Source: an uncultured Bacteroidota bacterium (lineage in GTDB: Bacteria; Bacteroidota; Bacteroidia; Flavobacteriales; Flavobacteriaceae). Taken from it: a DNA stretch of 64,000 nucleotides. Location of the stretch: contig CACERG010000009.1 of NCBI GenBank assembly GCA_902561795.1, positions 1 to 64,000 of the forward strand, in the 5' to 3' direction. The notes beneath the pieces are model-generated. The model was not told the origin of the DNA and made no database searches. It saw only the letters and a program-made list of their open reading frames with translations. Of the stretch, positions 26,548-35,107 are shown piece after piece. Each line of letters opens with the position of its first letter. Position 1 is the first letter of the stretch. The position numbers and the translations under genes were made by a program.

Positions 26548-27003
26548 TTGAAAAAATCTTTTTTATTACTTATTTTTATTTCTCTCCTTGGGTGTTCAAG
26601 GCAAGAATTAATAGAAGACCCTATTCTTGGAAAATGGCAATTCAGAATTACAACTACAATAAACGATCAGTTTTGGTACGCATCGATAATTTTTACATTT
26701 AATAATGATGGAACCGGAACAGCAGTTTTTACTGAAAGTGAAATTTCTGAAGCTCCTGGAGATGAATCAACATATGATGACCCGTGCTACTTACGCTCTG
26801 AAACTGGCTTTGACTGGTCAAATCTATCCACAGATTTTTTAGCTCCACAACAGACATACCAATTTATTAATAATTATATAACATGTTCTCCAGTAGATCT
26901 TTCAGAAAGATCTATTGAATCTAGAACTAATATTGAAATACTCAGATTCAACTCTGATTTTACTGAATTTATCAAAGACGGTGACGTATACGTAAAAATG
27001 TAA
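26548..27003 (+). CDS. Predicted lipoprotein, unknown function
   Basis: A 151-residue protein starting at TTG with a lipoprotein signal (KSFLLLIFISLLGC, lipidated Cys16). The mature part begins ELIEDPILGKWQF and continues with antiparallel strand-like segments (WYASIIFTFNNDGTGTAVF), resembling the lipocalin-like lipoproteins frequent in flavobacteria. I do not recognise a specific function. It stands alone between tRNA-Arg and kdgF; 87 bases separate it from kdgF. Confidence 0.65.
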   Translation: MKKSFLLLIFISLLGCSRQELIEDPILGKWQFRITTTINDQFWYASIIFTFNNDGTGTAVFTESEISEAPGDESTYDDPCYLRSETGFDWSNLSTDFLAPQQTYQFINNYITCSPVDLSERSIESRTNIEILRFNSDFTEFIKDGDVYVKM

Positions 27004-27090
27004 CTGGCGAAATTGAACAAAAAGTATCGCTAGATTTTGGCTACATAATTTTGTATATTAATATGATGTAAATTTTTATACTTAACTAAA

Positions 27091-27402
27091 ATGAATCTCA
27101 AATCTCTTGCTAGTAAAGAGTTAATGCCTGGTTTTCAAGGAAAAATGGTCCATGGTAACCAAATAACATGGGCATTTTGGACAGTTAAAAAAGGGGCCAT
27201 AGTTCCTGAACACCAACATCCACATGAACAAATAATGTATGTTCAAAAGGGAGAATTTGAATTTAAACTTGAAGGTGTCACAAAAGTGTATAGTGCTGGG
27301 GATATTGTTTATGTTCCCTCAAATTCTAAACATTCTGGTAAAGCATTAACTTCATGTCTTTTAATGGACGTTTTTAGCCCTACCCGAGATGAATATAAGT
27401 AG
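27091..27402 (+). CDS. kdgF: KdgF-type cupin, unsaturated uronate ring-opening enzyme
   Basis: A 103-residue single-domain cupin. KdgF proteins speed the conversion of 4,5-unsaturated monouronates from alginate or pectin lyases into the linear keto acid. The expected residues are here: metal ligands His41, His43 and Gln47 in EHQHPHEQIMYVQKGEFEF, His81 in SNSKHSG, and the catalytic-site Asp93, Phe95 and Arg99 in LLMDVFSPTRDEY. The SDR gene starts 3 bases after its stop; kdgK and eda are 2-3 kb away on the other strand. TAATTTTG at 27046-27053 is a likely -7 element. Confidence 0.78.
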   Translation: MNLKSLASKELMPGFQGKMVHGNQITWAFWTVKKGAIVPEHQHPHEQIMYVQKGEFEFKLEGVTKVYSAGDIVYVPSNSKHSGKALTSCLLMDVFSPTRDEYK

Positions 27403-27405
27403 CTT

Positions 27406-28191
27406 ATGGAAATTGATTTGACAGGAAAATTCGCATTAGTTGGTGGAAGTACTGATGGTATAGGTAAGGCTATTGCTATAAGGCTTGCTGCATCAGGTGC
27501 TAGTGTATGTATAATGGCAAGAAATAAGTCAAAGCTGGAGAAAGTTGTTAATGAATTAGATAGATCTAGAAACCAAAAGCATAAATTTTTAGAAGTTGAT
27601 TTTTCAAATTACAACCTTTTCTCGAAATCAATAAAATACTTTTTTGAAACAAATCATATTGATATTCTTGTAAATAATACTCAGGGACCCGAAGGAGGAA
27701 GTGCCATAGAAAAGTCTATTGATGACTATCAATCAGCTTTTGATCTTCTATTTAAATGTGCTGTTAAAACTAGTCTATTAGCATTAACAAATATGAGAGA
27801 TAAAAAATGGGGAAGGATTATTAATGTAGCTTCAATTTCTGTAAAAGAACCATTAAATTACCTTGTACTTTCGAATAGTCTGCGTTCTGCACTAGTGACT
27901 TGGTCTAAAACTCTTTCAGTTGACATAGCAAAATTTAATATAACTATAAATAATGTTCTAACTGGTTACTTTAATACTGAAAGATTAAAGCAATTAAATT
28001 CCAAAAAAGCCCAAAAACTAGGAATAAATATATCAAAGATTGAGAATAAAATTAAAGATACTATTCCTATGAAACGTTTTGGGAATCCAGAGGAATATGC
28101 AAATTTGGTTTGTTTTTTAGCATCAGAAAAGTCAGATTACATTACTGGAATAAATATTCCTATTGATGGAGGATTTATGAAATCATTGTGA
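27406..28191 (+). CDS. Atypical short-chain dehydrogenase/reductase without the usual Tyr-Lys pair
   Basis: A 261-residue Rossmann protein with the NAD(P) motif GGSTDGIG (13-20), DILVNNTQGPEGG and C-terminal ITGINIPIDGG. Aligned without gaps to the E. coli FabG pattern from GRIINVAS, the catalytic Ser is Ser143, but the Tyr of YxxxK falls on Ser156 and the Lys on Arg160 (SNSLR). This matches the FabG-like SDR subgroup that lacks the standard tetrad. Coupled 3 bases behind kdgF, its inferred substrate is the linear keto-uronate (reduced to KDG), but the altered site makes the reaction uncertain. Confidence 0.78.
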   Translation: MEIDLTGKFALVGGSTDGIGKAIAIRLAASGASVCIMARNKSKLEKVVNELDRSRNQKHKFLEVDFSNYNLFSKSIKYFFETNHIDILVNNTQGPEGGSAIEKSIDDYQSAFDLLFKCAVKTSLLALTNMRDKKWGRIINVASISVKEPLNYLVLSNSLRSALVTWSKTLSVDIAKFNITINNVLTGYFNTERLKQLNSKKAQKLGINISKIENKIKDTIPMKRFGNPEEYANLVCFLASEKSDYITGINIPIDGGFMKSL

Positions 28192-28265
28192 GTAGGGTTT
28201 TTTATTTAGGAATCAATTAAAAAAAATGCTATTTTCAAATACTAAAATTTAAAAGCTTTTTAATT

Positions 28266-28772
28266 ATGAAAAAAATAACCTTATTACTAGCAGTTGTTTT
28301 GGCATTCGCTTCATGCGATCAAAAGGCTGGAAATACAGCGCCAGACACAAGTGCTCTTTATGCGAAGAATCTCGCTACTGCTCAAAAGTTTTTTGAGCTT
28401 TTTAAAACTGAAGATATGGAGGCTCAAAAACCTCTTATATGTCCAGGTATTACTCATTACCCACCCTTTCACGGTGCAAGTCCAGTCAAATATGATGGGT
28501 TTATAGCTAATACCAAAGCTTGGATGGATAATTTTGATGATATTACATATGAAGCTAACGTTTGGCTACCAGGAACCGATTCTTTGGGAGTTTTAAATGG
28601 CAGTGTTAGGACCTACGGAGTTTGGACTGCAAAAAATACGATGACCGGTAATGTTATTAAAACAAATGCCTACCATTCATTTGATTTTAATGGAAAAGGA
28701 CAAATTCACATAGCACAAGATTATTTTGATGCTTCGGGAGTTATGGCTGCTGCAATGAAAAAAGCCGAATAG
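28266..28772 (+). CDS. Predicted lipoprotein with an NTF2/SnoaL-like fold
   Basis: A 168-residue lipoprotein (signal TLLLAVVLAFASC, lipidated Cys18). The mature part begins with a helix (NLATAQKFFELFKTEDM) and continues ITHYPPFHGASPVKYDGF, WLPGTDSLGVLNGSVRTYG and KTNAYHSFDFNGKGQI, the helix-then-sheet order of NTF2/SnoaL-like proteins. No enzyme role can be assigned. It is 74 bases after the SDR gene and is closed by a terminator. Confidence 0.6.
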   Translation: MKKITLLLAVVLAFASCDQKAGNTAPDTSALYAKNLATAQKFFELFKTEDMEAQKPLICPGITHYPPFHGASPVKYDGFIANTKAWMDNFDDITYEANVWLPGTDSLGVLNGSVRTYGVWTAKNTMTGNVIKTNAYHSFDFNGKGQIHIAQDYFDASGVMAAAMKKAE

Positions 28773-28792
28773 TTTCTTAATAATAATATCAT

Positions 28793-28820
28793 AAAAACCC
28801 CTCTTAATTGAGGGGTTTTT
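28793..28820. terminator. Bidirectional terminator between the lipoprotein gene and eda
   Basis: A perfect 11-bp stem (AAAAACCCCTC / GAGGGGTTTTT) with a TTAATT loop; the stem ends supply T tracts on both strands for the two convergent genes. Confidence 0.88.
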
Positions 28821-28869
28821 AATTGGTTTACAAAACTTTAAAAAATTTATTTTTAGAAAAATTTAATAA

Positions 28870-29535
28870 TTACTTTATTTTTTTAATAAATTGGATAGTG
28901 TTTAAGACATTTTTCTCTAATTTTTTAAAGTCTTGATTTATTAATATTTCCTTGGATATTAATTTGGAACCTAATCCTACACAATCAGCACCAGCCTTAA
29001 ACCATTCCAATAGATTGGATTGCTCAATTGAAACTCCTCCAGTCGGCATAATAGAGCTCCATGGCTGAGGGGCTTTGACTGATTTAATAAAATCTGGGCC
29101 ATATACATTACCAGGAAAAAGTTTTATAAATTCACATCCCATTTCTTCAGCCCTGGCGATTTCAGTAAGCGAGCCACATCCTGGAATCCAAAGAACTTTT
29201 CTTCGATTGCATACAATTGCAATATCTTCTCTTAAAACAGGGGTTACTATAAAGTTCGCTCCAAGAAGCATGTACTGAGAAGCTGCTGCTGAGTCAGTAA
29301 CAGAACCTATTCCAACAATCATTCCTGGTAACTCGTTAGAAGCAAATTTTATCAGTTTAGAAAAAACTTCTATTGCAAAATCACCTCTATTTGTAAATTC
29401 TATCAAGCGAGCACCTCCATTGTAACAAGCTTGTAAAATATTTTTTGCAACTTGGAAATCAGAATGATAAAATAAGGGAACTATCCTTGATTCCGTCATT
29501 TTATTAATTACTTGTATTCTTGAATATTGTGCCAT
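28870..29535 (-). CDS. eda: 2-keto-3-deoxy-6-phosphogluconate / 4-hydroxy-2-oxoglutarate aldolase
   Basis: Class I aldolase cleaving KDPG to pyruvate and glyceraldehyde-3-phosphate. The 221 residues form a TIM barrel with RIVPLFYHSD, LIEFTNRGDFAIEVF, VGIGSVTDSAAA, the Schiff-base lysine in EFIKLFPGNVYGP and IMPTGGVSIEQSN. It directly follows kdgK (9-base gap), so the pair catabolises 2-keto-3-deoxygluconate. Confidence 0.93.
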   Translation of the reverse strand: MAQYSRIQVINKMTESRIVPLFYHSDFQVAKNILQACYNGGARLIEFTNRGDFAIEVFSKLIKFASNELPGMIVGIGSVTDSAAASQYMLLGANFIVTPVLREDIAIVCNRRKVLWIPGCGSLTEIARAEEMGCEFIKLFPGNVYGPDFIKSVKAPQPWSSIMPTGGVSIEQSNLLEWFKAGADCVGLGSKLISKEILINQDFKKLEKNVLNTIQFIKKIK

Positions 29536-29544
29536 AATTTTAAA

Positions 29545-30591
29545 TTATCTTGAAACTCTACCAGACGCATCTCCACTTATTAATTTTTCAATTTCTTGTA
29601 TTGAAACTAAATTAAAATCTCCTTTAATTGTGTGTTTTAGGCAGGATGCTGCTGATGCGTAATCAATAGCTTTTTGGTTATCATCAGGATAACTAATAAA
29701 CCCATAAATTAAAGCTCCCATAAAAGAATCTCCACCCCCCACTCTATCGACTATATGGGTTATTTCATATTCTCTACTTTTAAATAAAGACTTGCCATCA
29801 TATAAAATACCTGACCATTTATTATGAGATGCTGATATTGAACCTCGTAAGGTTGTTATAACTTTTTTTGCTCTTGGAAATTTATCTTGCATTTGTTGAC
29901 ATACTGAAAGAAATTTATCAGCATTTACTTTATCTCCCTGTTTTACAACATTTAATCCTTCAGGCTTTATTCCAAAATGCATCTCAGAATCCTCTTCATT
30001 GCCTAAAATTATATCACAATAGCTAACAAGCTCTGTCATTATTTTTTCTCTTTCATTTGTATAATTCCATAATTTTGATCTGTAATTTAAATCAACAGAA
30101 GTTGTAATTCCCATTTTATCTGCAATCTCTAATGCTTCCAAACAAACTTCCGCAGCATTTTTTGATATTGCAGGAGTAATTCCAGTCCAATGAAACCATT
30201 GAGCTTCTTCAAAAACTGATTCCCAATCAATCATCCCCTTTTGAATATTATACATTGAAGAGTGTGCCCTGTCATATATTACTTTACTCGATCTGTTCAC
30301 CGCTCCTGTCTCTAAAAAATAAATTCCTAATCTCTCACCACCACGAACAATGAATTGAGTCCCAACATTGTGCTTTCTTATTTCCATTAGAGCAGAGTCA
30401 CCAATTTCATTATTAGGAAGTCTAGTTACAAACTCTACTGGTATCCCATAATTAGCAAGTGATACTGCAACGTTGGATTCACCACCTCCAAACACCGCGT
30501 CAAAATTGTTCGCTTGAGAAAACCTAAGAAATCCCGGTGGAGATAAGCGCAACATAATTTCGCCAAAGGTTACAACTTTTTTTACTATCAT
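29545..30591 (-). CDS. kdgK: 2-keto-3-deoxygluconate kinase (PfkB family)
   Basis: Phosphorylates KDG to KDPG with ATP. The 348 residues have the ribokinase-family N-terminal VTFGEIMLRLSPPGFLRF, FGGGESNVAVSLA and the C-terminal signature DRVGGGDSFMGALIYGF with the catalytic Asp. Placement next to eda supports KDG as the substrate over other sugars. It lies 47 bases downstream of the GMC dehydrogenase gene on the same strand. Confidence 0.9.
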   Translation of the reverse strand: MIVKKVVTFGEIMLRLSPPGFLRFSQANNFDAVFGGGESNVAVSLANYGIPVEFVTRLPNNEIGDSALMEIRKHNVGTQFIVRGGERLGIYFLETGAVNRSSKVIYDRAHSSMYNIQKGMIDWESVFEEAQWFHWTGITPAISKNAAEVCLEALEIADKMGITTSVDLNYRSKLWNYTNEREKIMTELVSYCDIILGNEEDSEMHFGIKPEGLNVVKQGDKVNADKFLSVCQQMQDKFPRAKKVITTLRGSISASHNKWSGILYDGKSLFKSREYEITHIVDRVGGGDSFMGALIYGFISYPDDNQKAIDYASAASCLKHTIKGDFNLVSIQEIEKLISGDASGRVSR

Positions 30592-30638
30592 AGTTAATTT
30601 TCAAAATAATCTAAAAATATTAATATTAAGTTTTGTTC

Positions 30639-32327
30639 TTAAATATTTCCTTTTTTAATTTCTTTAATTGCATAATTGGAAGCTCTAGCAGTAATTGCCA
30701 TAAAGGTTAATGATGGATTTTGAGTAGAAGTAGAAGTCATGCATGAACCGTCCGTAACAAAAACATTTTTGCACAAATGCAATTGATTCCATGAATTTAA
30801 TAAAGATGTTTTGGGATCTTTACCCATTCTTACTCCACCCATCTCATGAATGTCGTTACCTGGACGACGCTTATTGTCATTAATTTCAATGTCAACAAAA
30901 CCGGCTCTAGTGTACATTTCTGTAAATTGCTCATAGAAATCTCTTATCATCTTTTCATCATTATCATCATAATCTACATTAATGTTAAGAAGTGGAACGC
31001 CCCAGGCGTCATTTTTATTATTATCGAGGCTCACATAATTGGAAATTTTAGGGATTGTTTCTCCCATCATGTGCGATCCTACATTCCATACTCCTGTTTC
31101 CTTTGTATCTAAGAGTTGTTTTTTTAATTTATCTCCTATGCCCTTTCTAATTGTTTCTCTTGCTGGAGAAGCCTGAAAACCAGCTGCGTAACCTCTTAAA
31201 AAATCTGTTTCTTGCTTAAGTATATTTCTAAATCTGGGTACATAATGGGTTGTTGGTTTTGCTCCTTGAACGGTGTAATTTGGAAATCCTTCATATTTAG
31301 CACTTATCGTAGCTCTATAATTGTGAAAAGCAATATATTTCCCGAGTAAACCATTATCATTCCCCAAACCATTTGGAAATCGACTCGACATTGAATTCAA
31401 CAAAATTAAATTAGTATTTAGGGTTGATGCATTTAAAAAAATAATACTCGCAAAATAATCCTTAGTTTTTTTTGTAATTGAATCAATTACTCTTACTCCA
31501 ATTGCTTTTTGCTTATTATCATCGTAAAGTATTGAGTGAACCACTGAGTTTGGCCTTAAGGTAAGATTTCCTGTTTTTAAAGACCAAGGTATTAATGTAG
31601 AATTAGCATTAAAATAACCTCCAAGTGTACAGCCTCTCTGACATACATTTCGACTAACACATAAACCGCGTCCTTGTTTAACAAAGATTGGTCTAGATTC
31701 AGTTAAATGAGCACAACGACCATAAATTACATGGCGGTCCTTATAAAACTTTTTCATTTGTTGACTAAAATACTCCTCTACTACATTTGACTCCCAAGGT
31801 TTTAAAAATTCACCATCAGGCAAAATATCTAAACCATCTTTATTACCACTAACACCTACAAAACGTTCAACGTAAGAATACCAATCAGCTAGGTCTTTAT
31901 AACGGATCGGCCAATCAACAGCAAAACCGTCCCGAGCAGGGCCTTCAAAATCATATGGACTCCATCGCTGAACTTGCCTTGCCCACATAATTGATTTTCC
32001 TCCTACTTGATAACCACGAATCCAATCAAAAGGTTTTATTTGATTATATGGATGATCTTTATCTTTCACAAAAAAATGTTTTGCGTCCTCTCTAAATGCG
32101 TAACAGCTGCTGGCTATAGGATTTTCTTTAATTTCTTGTGCAGTTAATCTACCTCGATGTTTGAGTTCCCAAGGTTGCAGATTTGAAGTTGGATAGTCTG
32201 ATATATGTTCAATATTTGGGCCCCTTTCCAAAAGTAAGGTCTTGAATCCTTTTTCAGTAAATTCCTTAGCTGCCCATCCCCCTGACATCCCTGCACCGAC
32301 GACTATAGTATCAAATGTATTTTTCAA
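30639..32327 (-). CDS. GMC-family FAD sugar/polyol dehydrogenase, large subunit
   Basis: A 562-residue FAD oxidoreductase with the dinucleotide motif VGAGMSGGWAA (10-20), RGYQVGGKSIMW, DIHEMGGVRMG and the C-terminal STQNPSLTFMAITARA with active-site residues. Cys223, Cys229 and Cys233 have the CX5CX3C spacing of the [3Fe-4S] site in bacterial FAD-glucose dehydrogenase. It has no export signal of its own; the next gene (10 bases upstream) encodes a Tat-signal small subunit, so the complex is probably carried to the periplasm together. Members oxidise sugars at C1 or C3; the exact substrate is unknown. Confidence 0.88.
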   Translation of the reverse strand: MKNTFDTIVVGAGMSGGWAAKEFTEKGFKTLLLERGPNIEHISDYPTSNLQPWELKHRGRLTAQEIKENPIASSCYAFREDAKHFFVKDKDHPYNQIKPFDWIRGYQVGGKSIMWARQVQRWSPYDFEGPARDGFAVDWPIRYKDLADWYSYVERFVGVSGNKDGLDILPDGEFLKPWESNVVEEYFSQQMKKFYKDRHVIYGRCAHLTESRPIFVKQGRGLCVSRNVCQRGCTLGGYFNANSTLIPWSLKTGNLTLRPNSVVHSILYDDNKQKAIGVRVIDSITKKTKDYFASIIFLNASTLNTNLILLNSMSSRFPNGLGNDNGLLGKYIAFHNYRATISAKYEGFPNYTVQGAKPTTHYVPRFRNILKQETDFLRGYAAGFQASPARETIRKGIGDKLKKQLLDTKETGVWNVGSHMMGETIPKISNYVSLDNNKNDAWGVPLLNINVDYDDNDEKMIRDFYEQFTEMYTRAGFVDIEINDNKRRPGNDIHEMGGVRMGKDPKTSLLNSWNQLHLCKNVFVTDGSCMTSTSTQNPSLTFMAITARASNYAIKEIKKGNI

Positions 32328-32336
32328 AGTAAAATT

Positions 32337-32849
32337 TTATACTTGAACTTTACCATTATAGCGACCTGGCATAAATTCAAAATTCAAATAGTTTTTCATA
32401 TAATTTTCAGAAGTTTCAAAATGTAATATTGAAAACTCTTTTATAAAGTTGAGAAACATTTTTATTTCAGGTTTATTATTTTCAAAACCTTTCAAAATGA
32501 ATTCTTGTTTTTGATTTATTTGTAATTTTTCAAATCTTTCATTTCTTTCAGAGGAGAGTGACAATTGGAAAAACTCAAATCCTTCTTCAAAAAGTTTTCT
32601 TTCCTTTTTTAATAAACAATCATTAGCCATTGTCATAATAAAATGTAGCCTATTTTCTGGGACGGGAAAGTTCTTTATATCACTAGGTAAAATAAACTCA
32701 CTAATAGAGGCAATAAGGTTAAGGTGCTTTTCTTTTAAACCAGTGAAATTAGAATAAACAATTCCCTTTTCAAAATCACATCCATAAGGAAGAATGAATT
32801 TACTTCCTGTTATTATAGCAATATTTTTTAAAGCTATTCTTCTAAGCAT
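32337..32849 (-). CDS. Gluconate 2-dehydrogenase subunit 3-family protein (Tat partner of the GMC enzyme)
   Basis: A 170-residue protein with a Tat-type start (RRIALKNIAIITG) and a body rich in helices (LIASISEFILPSDIKNFPVPE, FIMTMANDCLL) as in the gamma subunits of membrane-linked GMC dehydrogenases. Its role is to carry the cofactor-loaded large subunit through the Tat system and stabilise it. It lies 10 bases before the GMC gene. No cytochrome subunit is encoded beside it. Confidence 0.82.
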   Translation of the reverse strand: MLRRIALKNIAIITGSKFILPYGCDFEKGIVYSNFTGLKEKHLNLIASISEFILPSDIKNFPVPENRLHFIMTMANDCLLKKERKLFEEGFEFFQLSLSSERNERFEKLQINQKQEFILKGFENNKPEIKMFLNFIKEFSILHFETSENYMKNYLNFEFMPGRYNGKVQV

Positions 32850-32869
32850 TTTTTATATTAGATTGAAAT

Positions 32870-34213
32870 TCAAAAGTCTCTGTAGTTCCCAGAAAGATAT
32901 TGATTAGCCTCTTCCTCTTGAAATTTTGCCTTTTCATTATTCCAATGCAATGTTTTATTTGGAAAACGTCCAGCAATTACACCTAAAAGTATAGTTTCTG
33001 TTAATCTGGAGGAATATGAAAAAGGGGCTGAGACTTTGTCTTTTCCTAAGCAAGCATCTACAAATTGATGATAATGCTTCGGTGCATCCCTTTCGTAGTC
33101 ATTTTCAGTATTTCCTAAAAGGTCATTTGGATCATATTTTTTTATATCAATTTCCTTATATTCATTATCAATTATCAGACGTGGGCGTTCCATAAAATGG
33201 GGTAAAAGTAATCTACCTTTTTCTCCTATAAACATAGCTCCTTGGAGAGGAAGCTTATCACGTTTTGGAAGCTTCAATTCTTTATTACTAGCTGGTGCTC
33301 CTGGACCATCAGACCAAATCCATGTTAATGTATTTGCTGTATAAGGGGTGCCTGGAAAGGTATATTCAACACTATTATTTACTGGAAAGCCATAACCATT
33401 AGGTTTTCTGCATTTATTCTTAATTGTAAGAGGTACTTCTAGAGCCAAGGCATTGTAAGGGGTATCAAAAATATGTACCCCCATATCACCAAGTGTACCA
33501 CATCCATAATCAACCAACTTACGCCAGTTTGAAGGATGATAATATTTGTCTTTGTATGGGCGATCAGGGGAAGTTCCAAGCCATAAATTCCAATCTAAAT
33601 TTTTTGGAATGTCGTCCTTTCCTTTTGGTTCGGGACCGTCATATCCCCAATTTTTCGGAGACCAAGCTCTTACTTTATGAACTTTTCCAATAATTCCTGC
33701 CTGTATTAAAACTGTAGCTAACTTATAGTCATAAAATGAATGAACCTGAATTCCCATTTGTGTAACTATTTTTTTTTCTTCAGCAATTTTTTTCATTGCT
33801 CTTGCCTCAGAAACAAAATGAGTCAGTGGTTTCTGACAATATACCGGTTTATCCATCTCCATTGCCAAAATTGACGCTGGAGCATGGCTGTGATCAGGTG
33901 TAGAGACGACCACTGCATCAATACTTTCCGATATTTCTTTAAGCATAATTCTATAATCTTTAAATACTTGAGCATCTGGGAATTTCTTATGAGCATCATC
34001 AAGGTTATTTTTATCAACATCACAAAGTGCTACTACTTGAACTGATTTGTGGGATGATATTGACTCCAAATCTGACGCACCCATTCCTCCAACACCGATA
34101 TGTGCAGTTCTAAGAGTTGTTTTTTTAGGTGAAGTAGAAATTAAAAGTGGAGAGGGAATTATAGTTGCAGATGCCAATGCTACTGAAGTTTTAAGAAAAT
34201 CTCTTTTTTTCAT
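32870..34213 (-). CDS. Exported Gfo/Idh/MocA-family oxidoreductase (first copy)
   Basis: About 447 residues. The N-terminus KKRDFLKTSVALASA looks like a Tat signal but has Lys-Arg where Arg-Arg is usual. The Rossmann part is GVGGMGASDLESI with VVALCDVD; the nicotinamide/sugar motif reads CQKPLTH, with Gln in the place of the Glu in the common EKP. A Gfo/Idh C-terminal domain follows. Cofactor is probably tightly bound NAD(P), as needed outside the cytoplasm. ATG at 34213 is preferred to a TTG three codons upstream. It lies between DUF1080 and the GMC pair in one minus-strand operon. Confidence 0.86.
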   Translation of the reverse strand: MKKRDFLKTSVALASATIIPSPLLISTSPKKTTLRTAHIGVGGMGASDLESISSHKSVQVVALCDVDKNNLDDAHKKFPDAQVFKDYRIMLKEISESIDAVVVSTPDHSHAPASILAMEMDKPVYCQKPLTHFVSEARAMKKIAEEKKIVTQMGIQVHSFYDYKLATVLIQAGIIGKVHKVRAWSPKNWGYDGPEPKGKDDIPKNLDWNLWLGTSPDRPYKDKYYHPSNWRKLVDYGCGTLGDMGVHIFDTPYNALALEVPLTIKNKCRKPNGYGFPVNNSVEYTFPGTPYTANTLTWIWSDGPGAPASNKELKLPKRDKLPLQGAMFIGEKGRLLLPHFMERPRLIIDNEYKEIDIKKYDPNDLLGNTENDYERDAPKHYHQFVDACLGKDKVSAPFSYSSRLTETILLGVIAGRFPNKTLHWNNEKAKFQEEEANQYLSGNYRDF

Positions 34214-34230
34214 ATCATTCAAAGTTTAAA

Positions 34231-34998
34231 TTACAATTTTTTAATTTTTACATTTTTGAACCATAAATCACTACCATGATCCTGAAATCCTATGTATCCA
34301 GATTTAAATTTACCATAATCCGGCGTATTATCCCATTTTCCTGAGTTTTTCTTTTTGTACCATTCTTCTGACCAAGGAACAAATGATAAAACTTTTACAC
34401 CATTTAACCAATGCTCAACCAATTTTTCCGTAAATACAATTCTTGAACTATTCCACTGACCCGGAGGATTTAAATTTTTTAGTTTTGGTTTAGCAACATG
34501 CATAGCATAATCTGAAGCAGTTTGCTGCAACGGGTGCAGTTCTGAAGGGTTTTCAAAACCTACACTCTCATTGTATGATTTTATATCATGAATTGAAGCA
34601 TAATTTTCGTCATCTATTAGTTGATATTCAGGAGCGACTTCGGGGGGTCCGCCATATCCTTCTCTGATATGGTAAAATATTCCACTATTTCCTCCAACAG
34701 GTATTTTCCATTCAACGTAAAGTTCAAAATCTTGAAACATTTCGCCACCATAAATTATATCTCTACTACCCTTATAATTGTAATCTTCTTCGAGTATCTG
34801 TTCTGTTTTAAATGTTAAAACGCCATCAATAATTTTCCACCCTGGAGGCATTTTTTCCCCATTATAAGCTCTCCACAAGTTGATAGAAGGCTCTTCAATT
34901 AAGTAATTCCAATCAGATTTTTCAGTTTTTTTTGTATTACAACTAACAAAAATTGAACTGATTAAAATGATTAATAAATAAGAAAGATTTTTGTTCAT
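34231..34998 (-). CDS. DUF1080 (3-keto-disaccharide hydrolase-like) lipoprotein
   Basis: A 255-residue lipoprotein (signal LLIILISSIFVSC) with a concanavalin-like beta-sandwich: LWRAYNGEKMPPGWKIIDG at the start of the domain, GGNSGIFYHIREG, EYQLIDDENY, PPGQWNSSRIVF and GYIGFQDHGSDLWFKNVKI at its end. DUF1080 proteins cleave 3-keto-glycosides by elimination or hydrolysis. It is the first gene of the minus-strand block with Gfo/Idh and GMC enzymes, which could generate such 3-keto substrates. Confidence 0.85.
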   Translation of the reverse strand: MNKNLSYLLIILISSIFVSCNTKKTEKSDWNYLIEEPSINLWRAYNGEKMPPGWKIIDGVLTFKTEQILEEDYNYKGSRDIIYGGEMFQDFELYVEWKIPVGGNSGIFYHIREGYGGPPEVAPEYQLIDDENYASIHDIKSYNESVGFENPSELHPLQQTASDYAMHVAKPKLKNLNPPGQWNSSRIVFTEKLVEHWLNGVKVLSFVPWSEEWYKKKNSGKWDNTPDYGKFKSGYIGFQDHGSDLWFKNVKIKKL

Positions 34999-35081
34999 TT
35001 TAGTGAATTAAAATTAGTTCTAACTTAATAAATCAATCGTAAAAAACAATAAAATTTGGTTTTAAAAATTGAGAAAAATAC

Positions 35082-35089
35082 TATATTTG
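35082..35089 (+). promoter_or_regulatory. -7 promoter element for the OmpA-like gene
   Basis: TATATTTG matches TAnnTTTG, 18 bases before the ATG at 35108. The best TTG (35056-35058) is 23 bases upstream, at or beyond the usual spacing. Confidence 0.5.
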
Positions 35090-35107
35090 TTAATCAAACT
35101 CAATTGA

